64,000 nt of DNA from an uncultured Campylobacter sp. (GCF_937981295.1 NZ_CALJPC010000087.1:12320-76319); one strand, 5' to 3'; shown: positions 17,390 through 26,877, counted from the stretch's first letter. Notes: generated by a model not told the origin, from the letters alone. Numbers and translations are program-made.

Positions 17390-18852
17390 TTTGCGTAGTA
17401 GCTCATCGTCGTAGCGCCGAATTTACGCGATTTAAGCAGCGCGAAATCGCCGATTTTAGGCGGCAGCTCAAGCTCGCTCATATGCTCGATCGCGATTAGC
17501 AGCTCGCACTGCACGGAGCTCAGGCGCGCTATCAGCGCCAGCACTCGCTCGTAAATCTCGCCAAAGCCCTGCCTGATCGCAAACGGCGGATCCAGATAGA
17601 CAAACACTCTGCGCGCGGGATCGGAGACGGAATTTTCACTAGAATTTGCGGTATGGCTTTCGCTAGAATTTGCAGCAGAACATTTGCCTAAATCGTTTGC
17701 GGTAGAGCTTTCGCCTAAACCGCAGGATAAATTTTCGCGGGAGTTGGCGCCAGAATTTTTTCTTAAACCGCGGGTTAAATTTACGTTCGGACGCGAATTT
17801 TCTTTGCAGCTAGCGGCAAAATTACCACTAGAATTCGCAGTGGAATTTTTTCTTGAATCATAGACGAAATTTGCGCTTGAATGTAAATTTTCTCCACAAC
17901 CCGCGTCAAAATTTTCGCTCAAATTTAAGCTTTCTTTCTCTTCACAGCTCGCGCCTAAGCTCGCACCGCGATTTGCGTCAAAATTAGAACTTACGCCGCA
18001 TTTTGAGCTTAAATTTACGTTGCAATTAACGGTCTCGGTGCCGCTTGCATCGTATTGCGAAGCGGAGCTCGCGTCAAACTTTTCGCTAAAGCTCGCGGCG
18101 TCCGTAGCTAGCGAATCCACGCAGTATTTTATGCTAGTAGCACCCGCGTAATCGAGAATCTGGGCACAACCGCCAAAGCTCTCATCGCCTGCGTAATCAC
18201 CATTTGCGCCGCTCTGCGCGCCATTTTGCGCTCTGTCAGACATACTACTTCGCGTGCTGCATTTAGCCAAATCTTTCACGCCGCTTTGCGTGTCGCTTTC
18301 CGCTCCGATGCCTTGCGCGGCGCAGTATCCGTTCTCGCCCTGCTCTACGCTACTAAAGCTTTTGCGACAACCCTCTTTTTCGCTGCTTAAATTCTCACAG
18401 CAGGCGGCATCGGAAGCGCGGTTTTTGTCTAAATTTTTGCCGCTCAAATTTAGCGAATTCGCGCCCGAGCGTCCGTTCATATCCGCTTGTAGCTCATGCA
18501 AAATTTCGCTCAGTCGCTCGAAGCAATCGCCCAAAATCGCATTTGCGCCGAGCCCGAAAAGCTCGAAATTTTTCCGCATTATCTTATGCGCGGCAGCGTC
18601 CTTTTCGATCGCATAAACGTTTTTTGCGCCGTTACTTAGCGCTTCAAGCGCCATCGCGCCGCTACCGCCGAAGCACTCGATAAACGCCGCGCCGCGCAAC
18701 TCCGCCCGCCAAGTATCGAAAAACGAACCCTTTACGATGCTTTTCGTGCTGCGCGTGCTCGAAAGTGCGGGCAGAGCGAGCTTTTTGCCCTTATAAATGC
18801 CGCTTGAAATTTGCGTAAAGAGCGTGCCGTCAGGTTTGGAAAATTTAGCCAT
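17386..18852 (-). CDS. rsmD: 16S rRNA (guanine966-N2)-methyltransferase RsmD with ~290-residue low-complexity insert
   Basis: Residues 1-122 give the N-terminal half of RsmD (GIYKGKKLALP, RSTKSIVKGSFFDTW, then the SAM motif ECFGGSGAMALEALSNGA at ~59-76). Residues 414-488 give the rest, with the catalytic VYLDPPF at 418-424. Together they make ~198 residues, the normal family size. Between them (~123-413, DNA 17614-18486) is a Ser/Asn/Ala/Glu/Cys-rich stretch with repeated motifs such as ANSSEN, NSSGNFAAS and NSRENLS. It stays in frame over ~870 bases. The core should methylate small-subunit rRNA; whether the insert is tolerated or removed is unknown. Confidence 0.85.
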   Translation of the reverse strand: MAKFSKPDGTLFTQISSGIYKGKKLALPALSSTRSTKSIVKGSFFDTWRAELRGAAFIECFGGSGAMALEALSNGAKNVYAIEKDAAAHKIMRKNFELFGLGANAILGDCFERLSEILHELQADMNGRSGANSLNLSGKNLDKNRASDAACCENLSSEKEGCRKSFSSVEQGENGYCAAQGIGAESDTQSGVKDLAKCSTRSSMSDRAQNGAQSGANGDYAGDESFGGCAQILDYAGATSIKYCVDSLATDAASFSEKFDASSASQYDASGTETVNCNVNLSSKCGVSSNFDANRGASLGASCEEKESLNLSENFDAGCGENLHSSANFVYDSRKNSTANSSGNFAASCKENSRPNVNLTRGLRKNSGANSRENLSCGLGESSTANDLGKCSAANSSESHTANSSENSVSDPARRVFVYLDPPFAIRQGFGEIYERVLALIARLSSVQCELLIAIEHMSELELPPKIGDFALLKSRKFGATTMSYYAK

Positions 18853-19174
18853 TTTGCCTTCTTAAAATTTCGATGATTTTTGCCTTAAACTCATCAAACA
18901 GCGCACAAATTTCCTCTTCCGCCGCGTCGTATTCGCTAAGATCCTGCTTTAGCGAGCCTTGAAAATCTTCTAACTTCGATAGCAGAGTATTCTTTGAGAA
19001 CGGTAGCGCCAAATCTCCGCCCTCGCCGATCAAAAATAGCGGTTTTGCCGAGCTTTGCGGCTCATCGCTTATCACAAAGTCGCAATCCTGCGCGCTTACG
19101 GTATGGTCCTTCAAAAATAGCTCCAGCGTCTTTTGCAAAATTTCGCAGTCGCAATCGATAAAAGCTTTCATCAA
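18845..19174 (-). CDS. Hypothetical protein in the argD-rsmD operon
   Basis: This 109-residue acidic, soluble protein begins MMKAFIDCDCEILQK and contains a strand-turn reading DFVISDEP and a C-terminal helix rich in Glu/Ile. I recognise no family. It overlaps the upstream MidA-like gene by 4 bases and the downstream rsmD start by 8, so it is surely translated as part of the operon. The beginning with a short beta strand and 'DCD' resembles small receiver or flavodoxin-like folds, but this is weak. Confidence 0.75.
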   Translation of the reverse strand: MMKAFIDCDCEILQKTLELFLKDHTVSAQDCDFVISDEPQSSAKPLFLIGEGGDLALPFSKNTLLSKLEDFQGSLKQDLSEYDAAEEEICALFDEFKAKIIEILRRQNG

Positions 19175-20262
19175 AGCCCCTTTTTAAATTTTATCATCTT
19201 AAACTTCTCGCCAAACTCCGCGCGCAGGTGATTGAACTGCAAAAGCGCGTTGTGATAGCCCTTCTCGCCGCTTTTTTGCATAAAAAGCTCTAAAAGCTGG
19301 ACCGCGCCGAAGTCTATCAAAGCCGCGATCTGTCTTTTAAAATCCGTCGTCACGGCGCCCGCGTCCTCAAACGCCGCGCGTAAAATTTCAAAATTTACGT
19401 CGTAGGTAAGATCGCTTTTGCCGTAAAAATCGCTCAAGTTTTGCACCTCAAAGAAGCTAAAAACCTCGTGGTTTCGGTAAATCCGCAGGCTAAAATCGCC
19501 GCTAGAGCCCATCTGTCCGTAATCAAAGACGATGAAATAAAACCGCTGCGCGCTGGCACAAATTTCGCGCGCGAAGCGAAAGTATCCGATCGGGATTTCG
19601 CCGCGCGATATGCCGAATCTGCGTGCGAGGGTCAAAATTTCGCGTTCTTTTATGGGGGCAAATTTTACCGCGCCGCTTTCGATAAAAAGCATATTTTCGC
19701 CGTCCACCGCCTCGCATTTAAAGGCGTCGAAAAGCTCGTTTGCCACAAAGATCGCATCTTTAAATTTCGCCTCGTGTACGCTCGCAAAGTGCTTTAGCGC
19801 GATTTCGTCACCGAAGCTCTCTGCAAAGCTCGCTCGCTGTAACTCGCGCAGGCGCTCGTGCGGCTCGATAATCGCAAAGCTAAATTTATCAAGCGCCGCC
19901 GCACCGCCCAGCGTAAAGATCGCTTGCGCTATGTCGCAAAGCAGCCGCCCGTCGTGCGAGCCGATCTCTACGATAGCGATTTTGGCGCTCTTTTGCGGCT
20001 TTTTTGCAGGCGCAGCGTCTAAATTTAACTCGCTCGCCGCAAGGTTTTGCCGCGACCTATCTGGGTTCGCCGCCGCGTCTAGGCTTAACTCTTGCGCCGC
20101 GCAAAAATCCGCGCTTAGGCGTAAAATTTCGCGTGCGATGCAGATCCCAAAAAAGCTTCCTACGCTTACGGCAGTGTAAAAATCGCCGATCTTGCCGATT
20201 TTAGCGGCATTTGCGTAGTAACTCTCGTTAAGCCAGCCCTCGAAAAAATCGCTAAATTTCAC
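19171..20262 (-). CDS. MidA/NDUFAF7-like SAM-dependent methyltransferase (DUF185) with short insert
   Basis: This 363-residue protein matches the SAM_MT28/MidA family: IGDFYTAVSVGSFFG (~25-39), the SAM motif AIVEIGSHDGRLLCD (~96-110), ANELFDAFKCE, and FIVFDYGQMG in the second half. In mitochondria the homologue methylates an arginine of a complex I subunit; a bacterial target is not known. Residues ~52-93 form an Ala/Ser/Leu/Asp-rich insert with a repeated ELNLDAA/ELSLDAA unit, at the loop before the SAM motif. It overlaps argD upstream and the 109-residue gene downstream by 4 bases each. Confidence 0.82.
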   Translation of the reverse strand: MKFSDFFEGWLNESYYANAAKIGKIGDFYTAVSVGSFFGICIAREILRLSADFCAAQELSLDAAANPDRSRQNLAASELNLDAAPAKKPQKSAKIAIVEIGSHDGRLLCDIAQAIFTLGGAAALDKFSFAIIEPHERLRELQRASFAESFGDEIALKHFASVHEAKFKDAIFVANELFDAFKCEAVDGENMLFIESGAVKFAPIKEREILTLARRFGISRGEIPIGYFRFAREICASAQRFYFIVFDYGQMGSSGDFSLRIYRNHEVFSFFEVQNLSDFYGKSDLTYDVNFEILRAAFEDAGAVTTDFKRQIAALIDFGAVQLLELFMQKSGEKGYHNALLQFNHLRAEFGEKFKMIKFKKGL

Positions 20263-21428
20263 GCCCGCACTATCTCGTCCAGGCTCTTGCGCAGGCGCGC
20301 AAAGCCCTCTTTGATCTCCGGTTTTTTGATATTTAGCGCAGGCAAAAATCTAAGGGTGCGCTTGCCGGATTTTAGGATCAAAAGTCCGTTTTGCAGGGCT
20401 TTGTTAAAGATCTCGCTCAGATTTTTTTCATCGCGCAGCACGAGGCCTTGCATCAGACCGAGCCCCACGCGCTTTTCGATCAGGCTAGGATAGTCTGCGG
20501 CGAGCCCGTCTAATTTTTTGATAAATCTTTTTATAGTCTTATCAAGCTTGCCGCTCGCTTTTAAAAACTGAAGCTGCGAAAGCACCGCAAGCGCCGTAGA
20601 GGTCGCCAAAAAGTTACCGCCGAAGGTGCTGCCGTGCTCGCCCGGAGCGAAAATGTTTTGCTGCGCCACGCACGCGCCGATCGGCACGCCGCCCGCAAGA
20701 CCTTTGGCAAAGGTGATGATGTCGGGGCGGATATCGTAAATTTGCGACGTCGCGAACTCGCCCGTGCGATATACGCCGCACTGCACCTCATCGGTGATCA
20801 AAAGCAGCTTTTTCTCTTTCAAAACCGCCGCCAGCCTTTGCACGCTCGCCTTATCCAGAGGCTTGATACCGCCCTCGCCCTGGACTAGCTCGATCATCAC
20901 GGCGACGCTGTTTTCATCGATATGCGCGATGATATCCTCGATATCGTCGAAAAATTTAAATCCGGGCATATAGGGCGCAAAAATTTCCGGATGAAATTTT
21001 TCCTGCCCGGTAGCTTGCAGCGTCGCTAGCGTGCGGCCGTGGAAGGAATTTCGCAGAGTTAGAATTTCAAATTTCTTATTAGGGAAGTTTACTGTGCCGT
21101 ATTTACGCGCCATTTTGATCGCCGCTTCGTTCGCCTCCGCGCCAGAGTTACAAAACACGGCGTAACTGCGATACCCCAAAAGCTCGCTAATCTTTTGAGC
21201 CAGGGCTTCTTGAGGCAGAATTCTATAGATATTTGAGCCGTGGATGATCTGCGCAGCTTGCGTGCCGATCGCTTCTAAGACGATTTCGTTTGCGTGCCCC
21301 AGGCAGTTTACGCCGATGCCCGCGCCAAAATCCACGTAGTCCTTGCCCGCTTCATCATAGACTATCGAGCCCTCGCCTCTTACTAGCGCTACGTTTACGC
21401 GCGCAAAATTATCCATCAAATAGTTCAT
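20259..21428 (-). CDS. argD: Acetylornithine aminotransferase
   Basis: This 389-residue class-III PLP aminotransferase has FGAGIGVNCLGHANE (~33-47), FCNSGAEANEAAIKMARK (~92-109), FHGRTLATLQATGQ (~128-141), LLITDEVQCGVYRTG (~209-223) and ITFAKGLAGGVPIGA with the PLP-lysine in KGLAGG (~240). The length and the QCGVYRTG motif point to ArgD (acetylornithine/succinyldiaminopimelate aminotransferase), acting in arginine and possibly lysine synthesis. It overlaps the upstream YicG-like gene and the downstream MidA-like gene by 4 bases. No insert is present. Confidence 0.93.
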   Translation of the reverse strand: MNYLMDNFARVNVALVRGEGSIVYDEAGKDYVDFGAGIGVNCLGHANEIVLEAIGTQAAQIIHGSNIYRILPQEALAQKISELLGYRSYAVFCNSGAEANEAAIKMARKYGTVNFPNKKFEILTLRNSFHGRTLATLQATGQEKFHPEIFAPYMPGFKFFDDIEDIIAHIDENSVAVMIELVQGEGGIKPLDKASVQRLAAVLKEKKLLLITDEVQCGVYRTGEFATSQIYDIRPDIITFAKGLAGGVPIGACVAQQNIFAPGEHGSTFGGNFLATSTALAVLSQLQFLKASGKLDKTIKRFIKKLDGLAADYPSLIEKRVGLGLMQGLVLRDEKNLSEIFNKALQNGLLILKSGKRTLRFLPALNIKKPEIKEGFARLRKSLDEIVRA

Positions 21429-22042
21429 TTTTTATACTCCACTTTAGGCAGATGCCAAGATTTGTAATAAGCCACCATGCGAAACGCAACCCCTAAAACC
21501 AGCAAAATAAGCACCGAAACTACGCCGCTAAGCCCCAATCCATCAAGCACGAAATATATCAAGCCCACGCCCATGCTTATCGTGCCATAAAGCCCCGTAT
21601 GTAAAAACCACGGCACTTCGTTCAGCAGTACGTCGCGTAAAATGCCGCCGCCCACGCCGTTGCAAAATGCGATTAGCACCACGCCAAAAACATTATGATT
21701 ATAGCTTAGCGCAACCATCGCTCCCACGATCGAAAAGCTTACGACGTCGATCGCATCGGTTAGAATAAATAAAAATTTACCCTCCAAATCGCGGTTTTCG
21801 TAAAGTTTGGCAAAAATGGCTACGGCGCTTACCGCGAGCACGATGGTTACGGGCGCGTAGTGCGTGAACGAGTAGATCTCGCGACTTACCAAGGTATCGC
21901 GCATGATCCCGCCGCCAAGCGCAGTCAAAAACGCCGCGATAAAGATCCCAAGCCAATCGCAGCCCTTCTTTACGCCGAATAAAAACCCGCTAAGCGCCGC
22001 CGAAGCGATGCCTACGCACTCAGTAAGCTCTAAAATACTCAT
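21425..22042 (-). CDS. TRIC/UPF0126 family membrane protein (YicG-like)
   Basis: With the start at ATG 22042 the protein is 205 residues with seven hydrophobic segments; the longer in-frame extension is not hydrophobic in the family pattern and lacks a ribosome site. It holds two copies of the UPF0126 glycine motif, LGGGIMRDTLV (first repeat) and GVGGGILRDVLL (second). Bacterial relatives fold like trimeric intracellular cation channels, and a role in glycine uptake has been suggested for some. It is the first gene of the reverse-strand operon that continues with argD. Confidence 0.85.
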   Translation of the reverse strand: MSILELTECVGIASAALSGFLFGVKKGCDWLGIFIAAFLTALGGGIMRDTLVSREIYSFTHYAPVTIVLAVSAVAIFAKLYENRDLEGKFLFILTDAIDVVSFSIVGAMVALSYNHNVFGVVLIAFCNGVGGGILRDVLLNEVPWFLHTGLYGTISMGVGLIYFVLDGLGLSGVVSVLILLVLGVAFRMVAYYKSWHLPKVEYKK

Positions 22043-22633
22043 ATCACAAACCGCTAAAATCCTTTTAAAAACGCATTTTACAACAACTAAATATAAATTT
22101 GGGTAAAGCGTAGCTGGCAAAATTTAGGAGTGGCGGTATAAATTTAAAGCGGCGGATAAAATTTGAGCGCGGCGAATTAAAATTCTACGAGATAGAATTT
22201 TGCGAGACATAATTTCGCTAGGTAAAATTTTATGCGGCAGAATTCTACGCGAATAAAATACGGCGTCGCTTCCGCGTAAATATAAAATTTAGACTTGAAA
22301 TTTCTTGAAATTTATAAATGCCCGCGGGATAAAATTTCACAGAACTTTATTTCAGCTAAAATATACGGCGTCACAGCCTGGCGCAAATTTTAGCTTTAAA
22401 TTTACGGCACGTGCGCGCTAGAAATAATTTAGCGCCAACGAGACCGGCTTTATATTTGCAGCTAACAGCGCATAAATTTTGATTTGAAATTGCGCCCTTG
22501 TTTTGGCGCCGTGTTTTGCCGCTATAAAATTTTATGAAATTTTACGACGACCTAGCCCGCGTGGAATTATACGTAAAATTTTAAAATTTAGCGGTCGAAT
22601 TCTGCGTGGAATTTTACGCCGAGCCCCGCTAGA
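22043..22633. other. 591-base spacer rich in AATTT units
   Basis: No gene was recognised. From ~22130 the sequence is a run of degenerate blocks such as GCGGATAAAATTT, AGATAGAATTTT and GGCAGAATTCTACGCG spaced ~12-25 bases, the same texture as the coding inserts elsewhere. It must hold the operon promoter for the YicG-like gene near 22050-22100 (minus strand), but no clear TATAAT was found. Confidence 0.5.
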
Positions 22634-23689
22634 TTAGCGCAGTCTCTCTTTTAAAATTTTCCAAATGCCGGGCATTGCCAGCAGTCCATTATGCGGCGCG
22701 TCTGGTATTTCATAAAATAGATCGCCCGCCTTAAGAGATCCCGCAAGATCATACGAGTGATGCACCGGTATCAGCTCGTCGGCGACTCCGTGGATGAGCG
22801 TGATCTGCGTGCCGCGTGCCGCTTGCAAAAATTCCGCAGTCGGAATCTTATAGCGGATCAAAAATTTCGGCACGAAGGGGATTTTTTCGTGCGCGAGCCG
22901 CTCGAAGCTAAAATATGGCGCGAGCAAGATCAGCCGCGCCGCATCCCACTTCGCAGCCTGCTGTGCCGCGATGCCGCTTCCGATCGAGTAGCCGATCATC
23001 GCGAGCTTTCTTGGCAGATGCTGCTCTAAAACGTAGCGGCTCATCGCATCGGCGCTCGCAAAAAGCTGCTGCTGCGATGAAATTTTGCCGTCCGATTTGC
23101 CGTAGCCCGGGTAATCGAAAATATAAAAATCGTATCCCAAAGCCGCAAAATCAGCGCCGTATGCGCCCCAGCCGCTCACGTCGCCGAAGTTGCCGTGAAA
23201 GAACAAAATCGCGCCTTTGGGCTCTGCTGCGCTAAATTTCAGCCCGTTTATCAACCCGCCCTCAAACGGGATATTGATCTCTTGAAATTTTATCGCAGCA
23301 GCGTTTGCGTTATTGCCTGCAGCGCCGTTTCCTGCGGTGTTTTCTACGCCATGCTCGGTGCTAGTTTGAGCGTTTTTGTTTTTGATCTCACCCGCTACAG
23401 CGCCGCTTTCTTTTGCGGCGTCAACCGCGGAAGCGTTTTCGTCCGCGGCGCTGTTTGTCGCCGCACTATTTTTCGTAGCGGACGCCTGCATATCTAAATG
23501 CGCGCCGATATCAGGCGCATTCACAAGTCCCGCAAATTCGGAATTTTCAAAGCTAAATTTGAAATTTTTATCCAGCGGCTCGCCCAAAAATATCAGCCGC
23601 TCCTGAAAGATATAAAGTCCCGCTGCGATCGCCGCATAAAGGCACGCCGCGATAACGCACAGCCTAAATAAAACCCTCATCGCCGTCAT
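22634..23689 (-). CDS. Membrane-anchored alpha/beta hydrolase with low-complexity insert
   Basis: This 351-residue protein has an N-terminal membrane segment (~5-27), then a FrsA/BEM46-type alpha/beta hydrolase: LFFHGNFGDVSGWG (~162-175), DYPGYGKSDG (~192-201), the nucleophile GYSIGSG (Ser235), HGVADELIP (Asp304) and APHNG (His333). Residues ~60-133 are an Ala/Asn/Ser/Glu-rich insert lying between the anchor and the first strand of the fold. Substrate is unknown. The gene begins ATGACGGCGATG, so either Met could be used. It lies 58 bases after the Nudix gene on the same strand. Confidence 0.82.
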   Translation of the reverse strand: MTAMRVLFRLCVIAACLYAAIAAGLYIFQERLIFLGEPLDKNFKFSFENSEFAGLVNAPDIGAHLDMQASATKNSAATNSAADENASAVDAAKESGAVAGEIKNKNAQTSTEHGVENTAGNGAAGNNANAAAIKFQEINIPFEGGLINGLKFSAAEPKGAILFFHGNFGDVSGWGAYGADFAALGYDFYIFDYPGYGKSDGKISSQQQLFASADAMSRYVLEQHLPRKLAMIGYSIGSGIAAQQAAKWDAARLILLAPYFSFERLAHEKIPFVPKFLIRYKIPTAEFLQAARGTQITLIHGVADELIPVHHSYDLAGSLKAGDLFYEIPDAPHNGLLAMPGIWKILKERLR

Positions 23690-23747
23690 TTAAATTTAAA
23701 GCCGAGACGCAAAAGCGCGCAGCAGCACACGAAATTCCATCTCGCCG

Positions 23748-24335
23748 CTAAGCTTTAAACTCGCTCAAAAACCATTGAAATGCCAGGATCAGCCCCGGCG
23801 CGCGCACGATCTTTTCGTCGAACATAAACTCTCGCGCCTTGGCTGCAGGCAGGTAGAAAAGCTCGATCTTCTCGCCGTCCACGCCGCCGCCGGCTCCTAG
23901 CTTCATAGATTCGTCGATACGCGCGAAGTATAAAATTTGGCGGTTTGCCGCAAAGCCCAGGGCGCTGTAGTAGCTCGTGATAAATTTCAGATCCTTCACG
24001 GCATAGCCAGTCTCTTCGAGCACCTCTTCGATCGCCGTTTGCTCCTCGCTGATGCCCTTGTCTAAAATGCCCGCGCAAAGCTCATAGGTGTAGCCCTTCT
24101 CAGGCGAGTTGATTAAGCCCTCCTCTTGATAAAACCACACGCTGGGGCGAAACTGCTTGACGAGCAAAAGCGCGTCGCGTTGCGTATGATAAAGCAAAAT
24201 CGAGACGCTATCGTGCACCTTGACGCAGTCCCATGCGCGCGCCACGCCGTCCATTTCGAAATTTAAGCGAAAGGGTTTAACGAAATTCGAGCTTTTAAGC
24301 TCGGAAATTTTAAAATTTTTTATAGTAGTATCCAC
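23748..24335 (-). CDS. Nudix hydrolase, NUDT14-like (UDP-sugar/ADP-ribose type)
   Basis: This 195-residue protein has a Nudix box reading AGILDKGISEEQTAIEEVLEE (~88-108) followed by TGY. Compared with the canonical pattern the first Glu is Ile and the Arg is Glu, while the metal-binding EExxEE core is kept; the NUDT14 subfamily shows similar departures. The preceding LLLVKQFRPSVWF (~56-68) is typical of nucleotide-sugar pyrophosphatases. It probably cleaves a UDP-sugar or ADP-ribose. It overlaps the mgtE stop by 16 bases, suggesting coupling. The exact substrate is uncertain. Confidence 0.8.
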   Translation of the reverse strand: MDTTIKNFKISELKSSNFVKPFRLNFEMDGVARAWDCVKVHDSVSILLYHTQRDALLLVKQFRPSVWFYQEEGLINSPEKGYTYELCAGILDKGISEEQTAIEEVLEETGYAVKDLKFITSYYSALGFAANRQILYFARIDESMKLGAGGGVDGEKIELFYLPAAKAREFMFDEKIVRAPGLILAFQWFLSEFKA

Positions 24336-25699
24336 GTCGCAAGTCCTAAAAAGCTAAAAAATCCCACGATGTCCGTCACCGTGGTAAGCAGCACGGAGCT
24401 GCCGACGGCGGGATCGATATTTAATTTTTTAAGCGTGATCGGAATGACGGCGCCGAAAAGCCCCGCGAGCGTTAAATTTAGCACCATCGACATCGCAATC
24501 ACCAGCCCCAAAAGCTTAATGCCGAACCAAAAATACGCCACAAACCCCATCAGCGTGGCAAAAATGAGGCCGTTTATAAAAGCGATCGTGATCTCGCGAA
24601 AGAGAACCTGCTTTTTGTCTTTAAACGCTATCTCACCCAGGGCTAGGCGGCGCACGGTTACGGTAAGCGCCTGCGTGCCGGTGTTGCCGCCCATGGAGGC
24701 GACTATTGGCATAAGCACGGCGAGCGCGACCAGCTTTTCGATAGTGGCGTCAAAAAGCCCGATGATCGTGGAGCTTACGATCGCCGTGCATAAATTTACC
24801 GCTAGCCACACAGCGCGCGCGCGACCTGCTTTAAAGATCGTAGTCTCATCATCCTCCGCTTCGTCATCGACGCCCGCGAGGTTGTAAATTTGCTCGGTGG
24901 CGCGCTCTTGGATGAGATCGTGGATATCGTCGGCGGTGATACGCCCGATGAGTATGCCGTTAGCATCGACAACAGGGATGACGTTAAGGTCAAATTCTTC
25001 AAAATCCTTGATCACGTCGTCGATTTTATCGGTATCGGTAGCGAAGTGGATTTTGTTTTCGGCGCCGAATTTTTGTGAAATTTGCTCCAACGTGAGCGAA
25101 AAATCGTATAAAATCAGATCGGACGTCGAAAAGGTAGTAAGCAGATGCCCCTTTTTATCAAGCACGAAGAGCTGAAAGACGTTCTCGATCTCGTCCTTTT
25201 CGCGCATAACGCGCAGCATCTCGACCGCCTGCCCCAGGGTCTGATCCTGCCTGGCGCTAAAGACCTCGGTCTGCATATACGCGCCCGCCTCATCTTCGCT
25301 ATATTTGGAGATAGTAAGAATATCGTGGCGATCGTCCTCGTCAAGCCCATAGAAAATCTGCTCGGCCTTGTCCTCGTCGATTTCGCCGATATTTTGCAAA
25401 AGCTCTGCCTGATCGTCGCTTTCGAGCTCCTCAATCGCTTTTACGATCTTTTCGTGAGGCAGAGTTTCGATGACGTCTTCGAGCATATGCTCGGGCATCT
25501 CAAGCGCAGCATCGGCAAGATCCTCAGGATCTAGCTTTTTTAAGAATTCTACGTATTTTTCTTCGTCATGCTTTTTTAGAGTTTTTAAATGCTCCGTAAG
25601 ATCGGCGGCACTCAGCTCATGCTCAAGCGTATCGCCTAGATGCGCATCAAGAAGCGCCTTAGCTTCCTCGACGTCGTCCAGCTGCTCTTTATTTTCCAT
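24320..25699 (-). CDS. mgtE: Magnesium transporter MgtE
   Basis: The 459-residue protein shows the full MgtE layout: an acidic alpha-helical N-domain (~40-140, many DD/EE turns), two CBS domains (~150-265; VFQLFVLDKKGHLL, VIPVVDANGILIGRITADDI), a connecting helix and five membrane helices from ~290, with SMGGNTGTQALTV (~339-351) forming part of the pore. Mg2+ binding to the N and CBS domains gates the channel in this family. It follows the M23 gene by 8 bases on the same strand. Length is standard. Confidence 0.93.
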   Translation of the reverse strand: MENKEQLDDVEEAKALLDAHLGDTLEHELSAADLTEHLKTLKKHDEEKYVEFLKKLDPEDLADAALEMPEHMLEDVIETLPHEKIVKAIEELESDDQAELLQNIGEIDEDKAEQIFYGLDEDDRHDILTISKYSEDEAGAYMQTEVFSARQDQTLGQAVEMLRVMREKDEIENVFQLFVLDKKGHLLTTFSTSDLILYDFSLTLEQISQKFGAENKIHFATDTDKIDDVIKDFEEFDLNVIPVVDANGILIGRITADDIHDLIQERATEQIYNLAGVDDEAEDDETTIFKAGRARAVWLAVNLCTAIVSSTIIGLFDATIEKLVALAVLMPIVASMGGNTGTQALTVTVRRLALGEIAFKDKKQVLFREITIAFINGLIFATLMGFVAYFWFGIKLLGLVIAMSMVLNLTLAGLFGAVIPITLKKLNIDPAVGSSVLLTTVTDIVGFFSFLGLATWILL

Positions 25700-25707
25700 T
25701 TTTGGCC

Positions 25708-26877
25708 TTAATTTATCGTGATAAGCGACTCGTAGTTTTCAAATTTAGCAGGGTTTTTCGAGCCGTCTTTAGCCGCAGCCATTCTGGCGTCCATATCTTT
25801 GACGAAAGCTTTAAATTTAAGTTCTTCGGCGCTTATGACGTTAGTTTTTTCAATCTTGACTACCTTAAGCGGATCTATAGCCTGCTTATTTTTATAAAGT
25901 CCGAAGTGCAGATGCGGTCCCGAACTAAGCCCGGTCGAGCCTACGTAGGCGATTAACTGACCTTGCTTGACACTAACGCCTGCTTTTGTGCCACTAGCAA
26001 AGCCGCTAAGATGTGCATAAAGCGTACTGATACCGCCGCCGTGGTTGATCTCTACGGTGTTGCCGTAGCCGTTTTTACGCCCTACGAAGCTAATCTTGCC
26101 CGCTCCTGCGGCATTTACCCTAGTGCCTTTGGGAGCTGCGTAATCCACACCCAGATGCGCGCGATATCGCTTTAAAATCGGATGAAATCTTTTAGGAGTA
26201 AAATAAGATGAAATTCTGGTATAAACAAGCGGCGTGATAAGTAGAAAAGATTCGACCTTTTTACCGCTTCGGTCGTAGTATTTATCATCGAAAAAATATA
26301 GCGATTTGGGCTTTTTATTTTCCTCGATCATTCCTGCGGTGATATTTACTCCGCCAAAAGGCTTGCCAAGGCGCGTTTTTTGCTCGTATAGGATCACGAG
26401 CCGATCGCCTTTTTGTAGCTTTTTAAAATTTACCTCATTTTTAAAAACAAGCATAAACTCATTCGCTAAAGCCGCATTGCCCGTAGCTTTGATGATATCT
26501 TGATAGGGTGAGCTTTCGATCTGAATTCCTAAAGAGTAGCTGTTTTCCTCATAAACTATCGGAGTATAAACGAATCTAAAAGTGCCGAATTTATCGCGGT
26601 ATATGTGAATCTGAAGCTCCTCGCTGACGGGGATTAACAGCTGGGAGACGCGACCTGCTGGATCACGCAAAATTTGACACTCCACGCCCGCTCGCACCTC
26701 AGCGGCAAGCTCCTGATCCTCTTTATCCAGGTCGTAATATACAGATGCGGGGATGCCCGCGGTTTCCATAAACTGCAGCAGACTCACGCCATCGGGCCAG
26801 GCAAACTTCTCTACGCTGGGGTTGTTCGCAAAAACTACGCCTATCCACAGAAAAAGCAATATAAAAATTCTAGTCAT
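25708..26877 (-). CDS. M23 peptidoglycan metallopeptidase (Csd3-like)
   Basis: This 389-residue protein has an N-terminal signal peptide (to ~residue 17) and a long middle region; the M23 domain begins at ~237. Zinc ligands are seen in HLGVDYAAP (His, Asp) and GPHLHFG (His). The FHPILKRYRAHLG lead-in is typical of the Helicobacter/Campylobacter Csd3 group, which trim peptide crosslinks and help set cell shape. I recall this peptidase gene next to a PgbA-N gene and glcD in C. jejuni, as here (divergently placed). It would act in the periplasm. It is the first gene of the mgtE transcript. Confidence 0.88.
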   Translation of the reverse strand: MTRIFILLFLWIGVVFANNPSVEKFAWPDGVSLLQFMETAGIPASVYYDLDKEDQELAAEVRAGVECQILRDPAGRVSQLLIPVSEELQIHIYRDKFGTFRFVYTPIVYEENSYSLGIQIESSPYQDIIKATGNAALANEFMLVFKNEVNFKKLQKGDRLVILYEQKTRLGKPFGGVNITAGMIEENKKPKSLYFFDDKYYDRSGKKVESFLLITPLVYTRISSYFTPKRFHPILKRYRAHLGVDYAAPKGTRVNAAGAGKISFVGRKNGYGNTVEINHGGGISTLYAHLSGFASGTKAGVSVKQGQLIAYVGSTGLSSGPHLHFGLYKNKQAIDPLKVVKIEKTNVISAEELKFKAFVKDMDARMAAAKDGSKNPAKFENYESLITIN

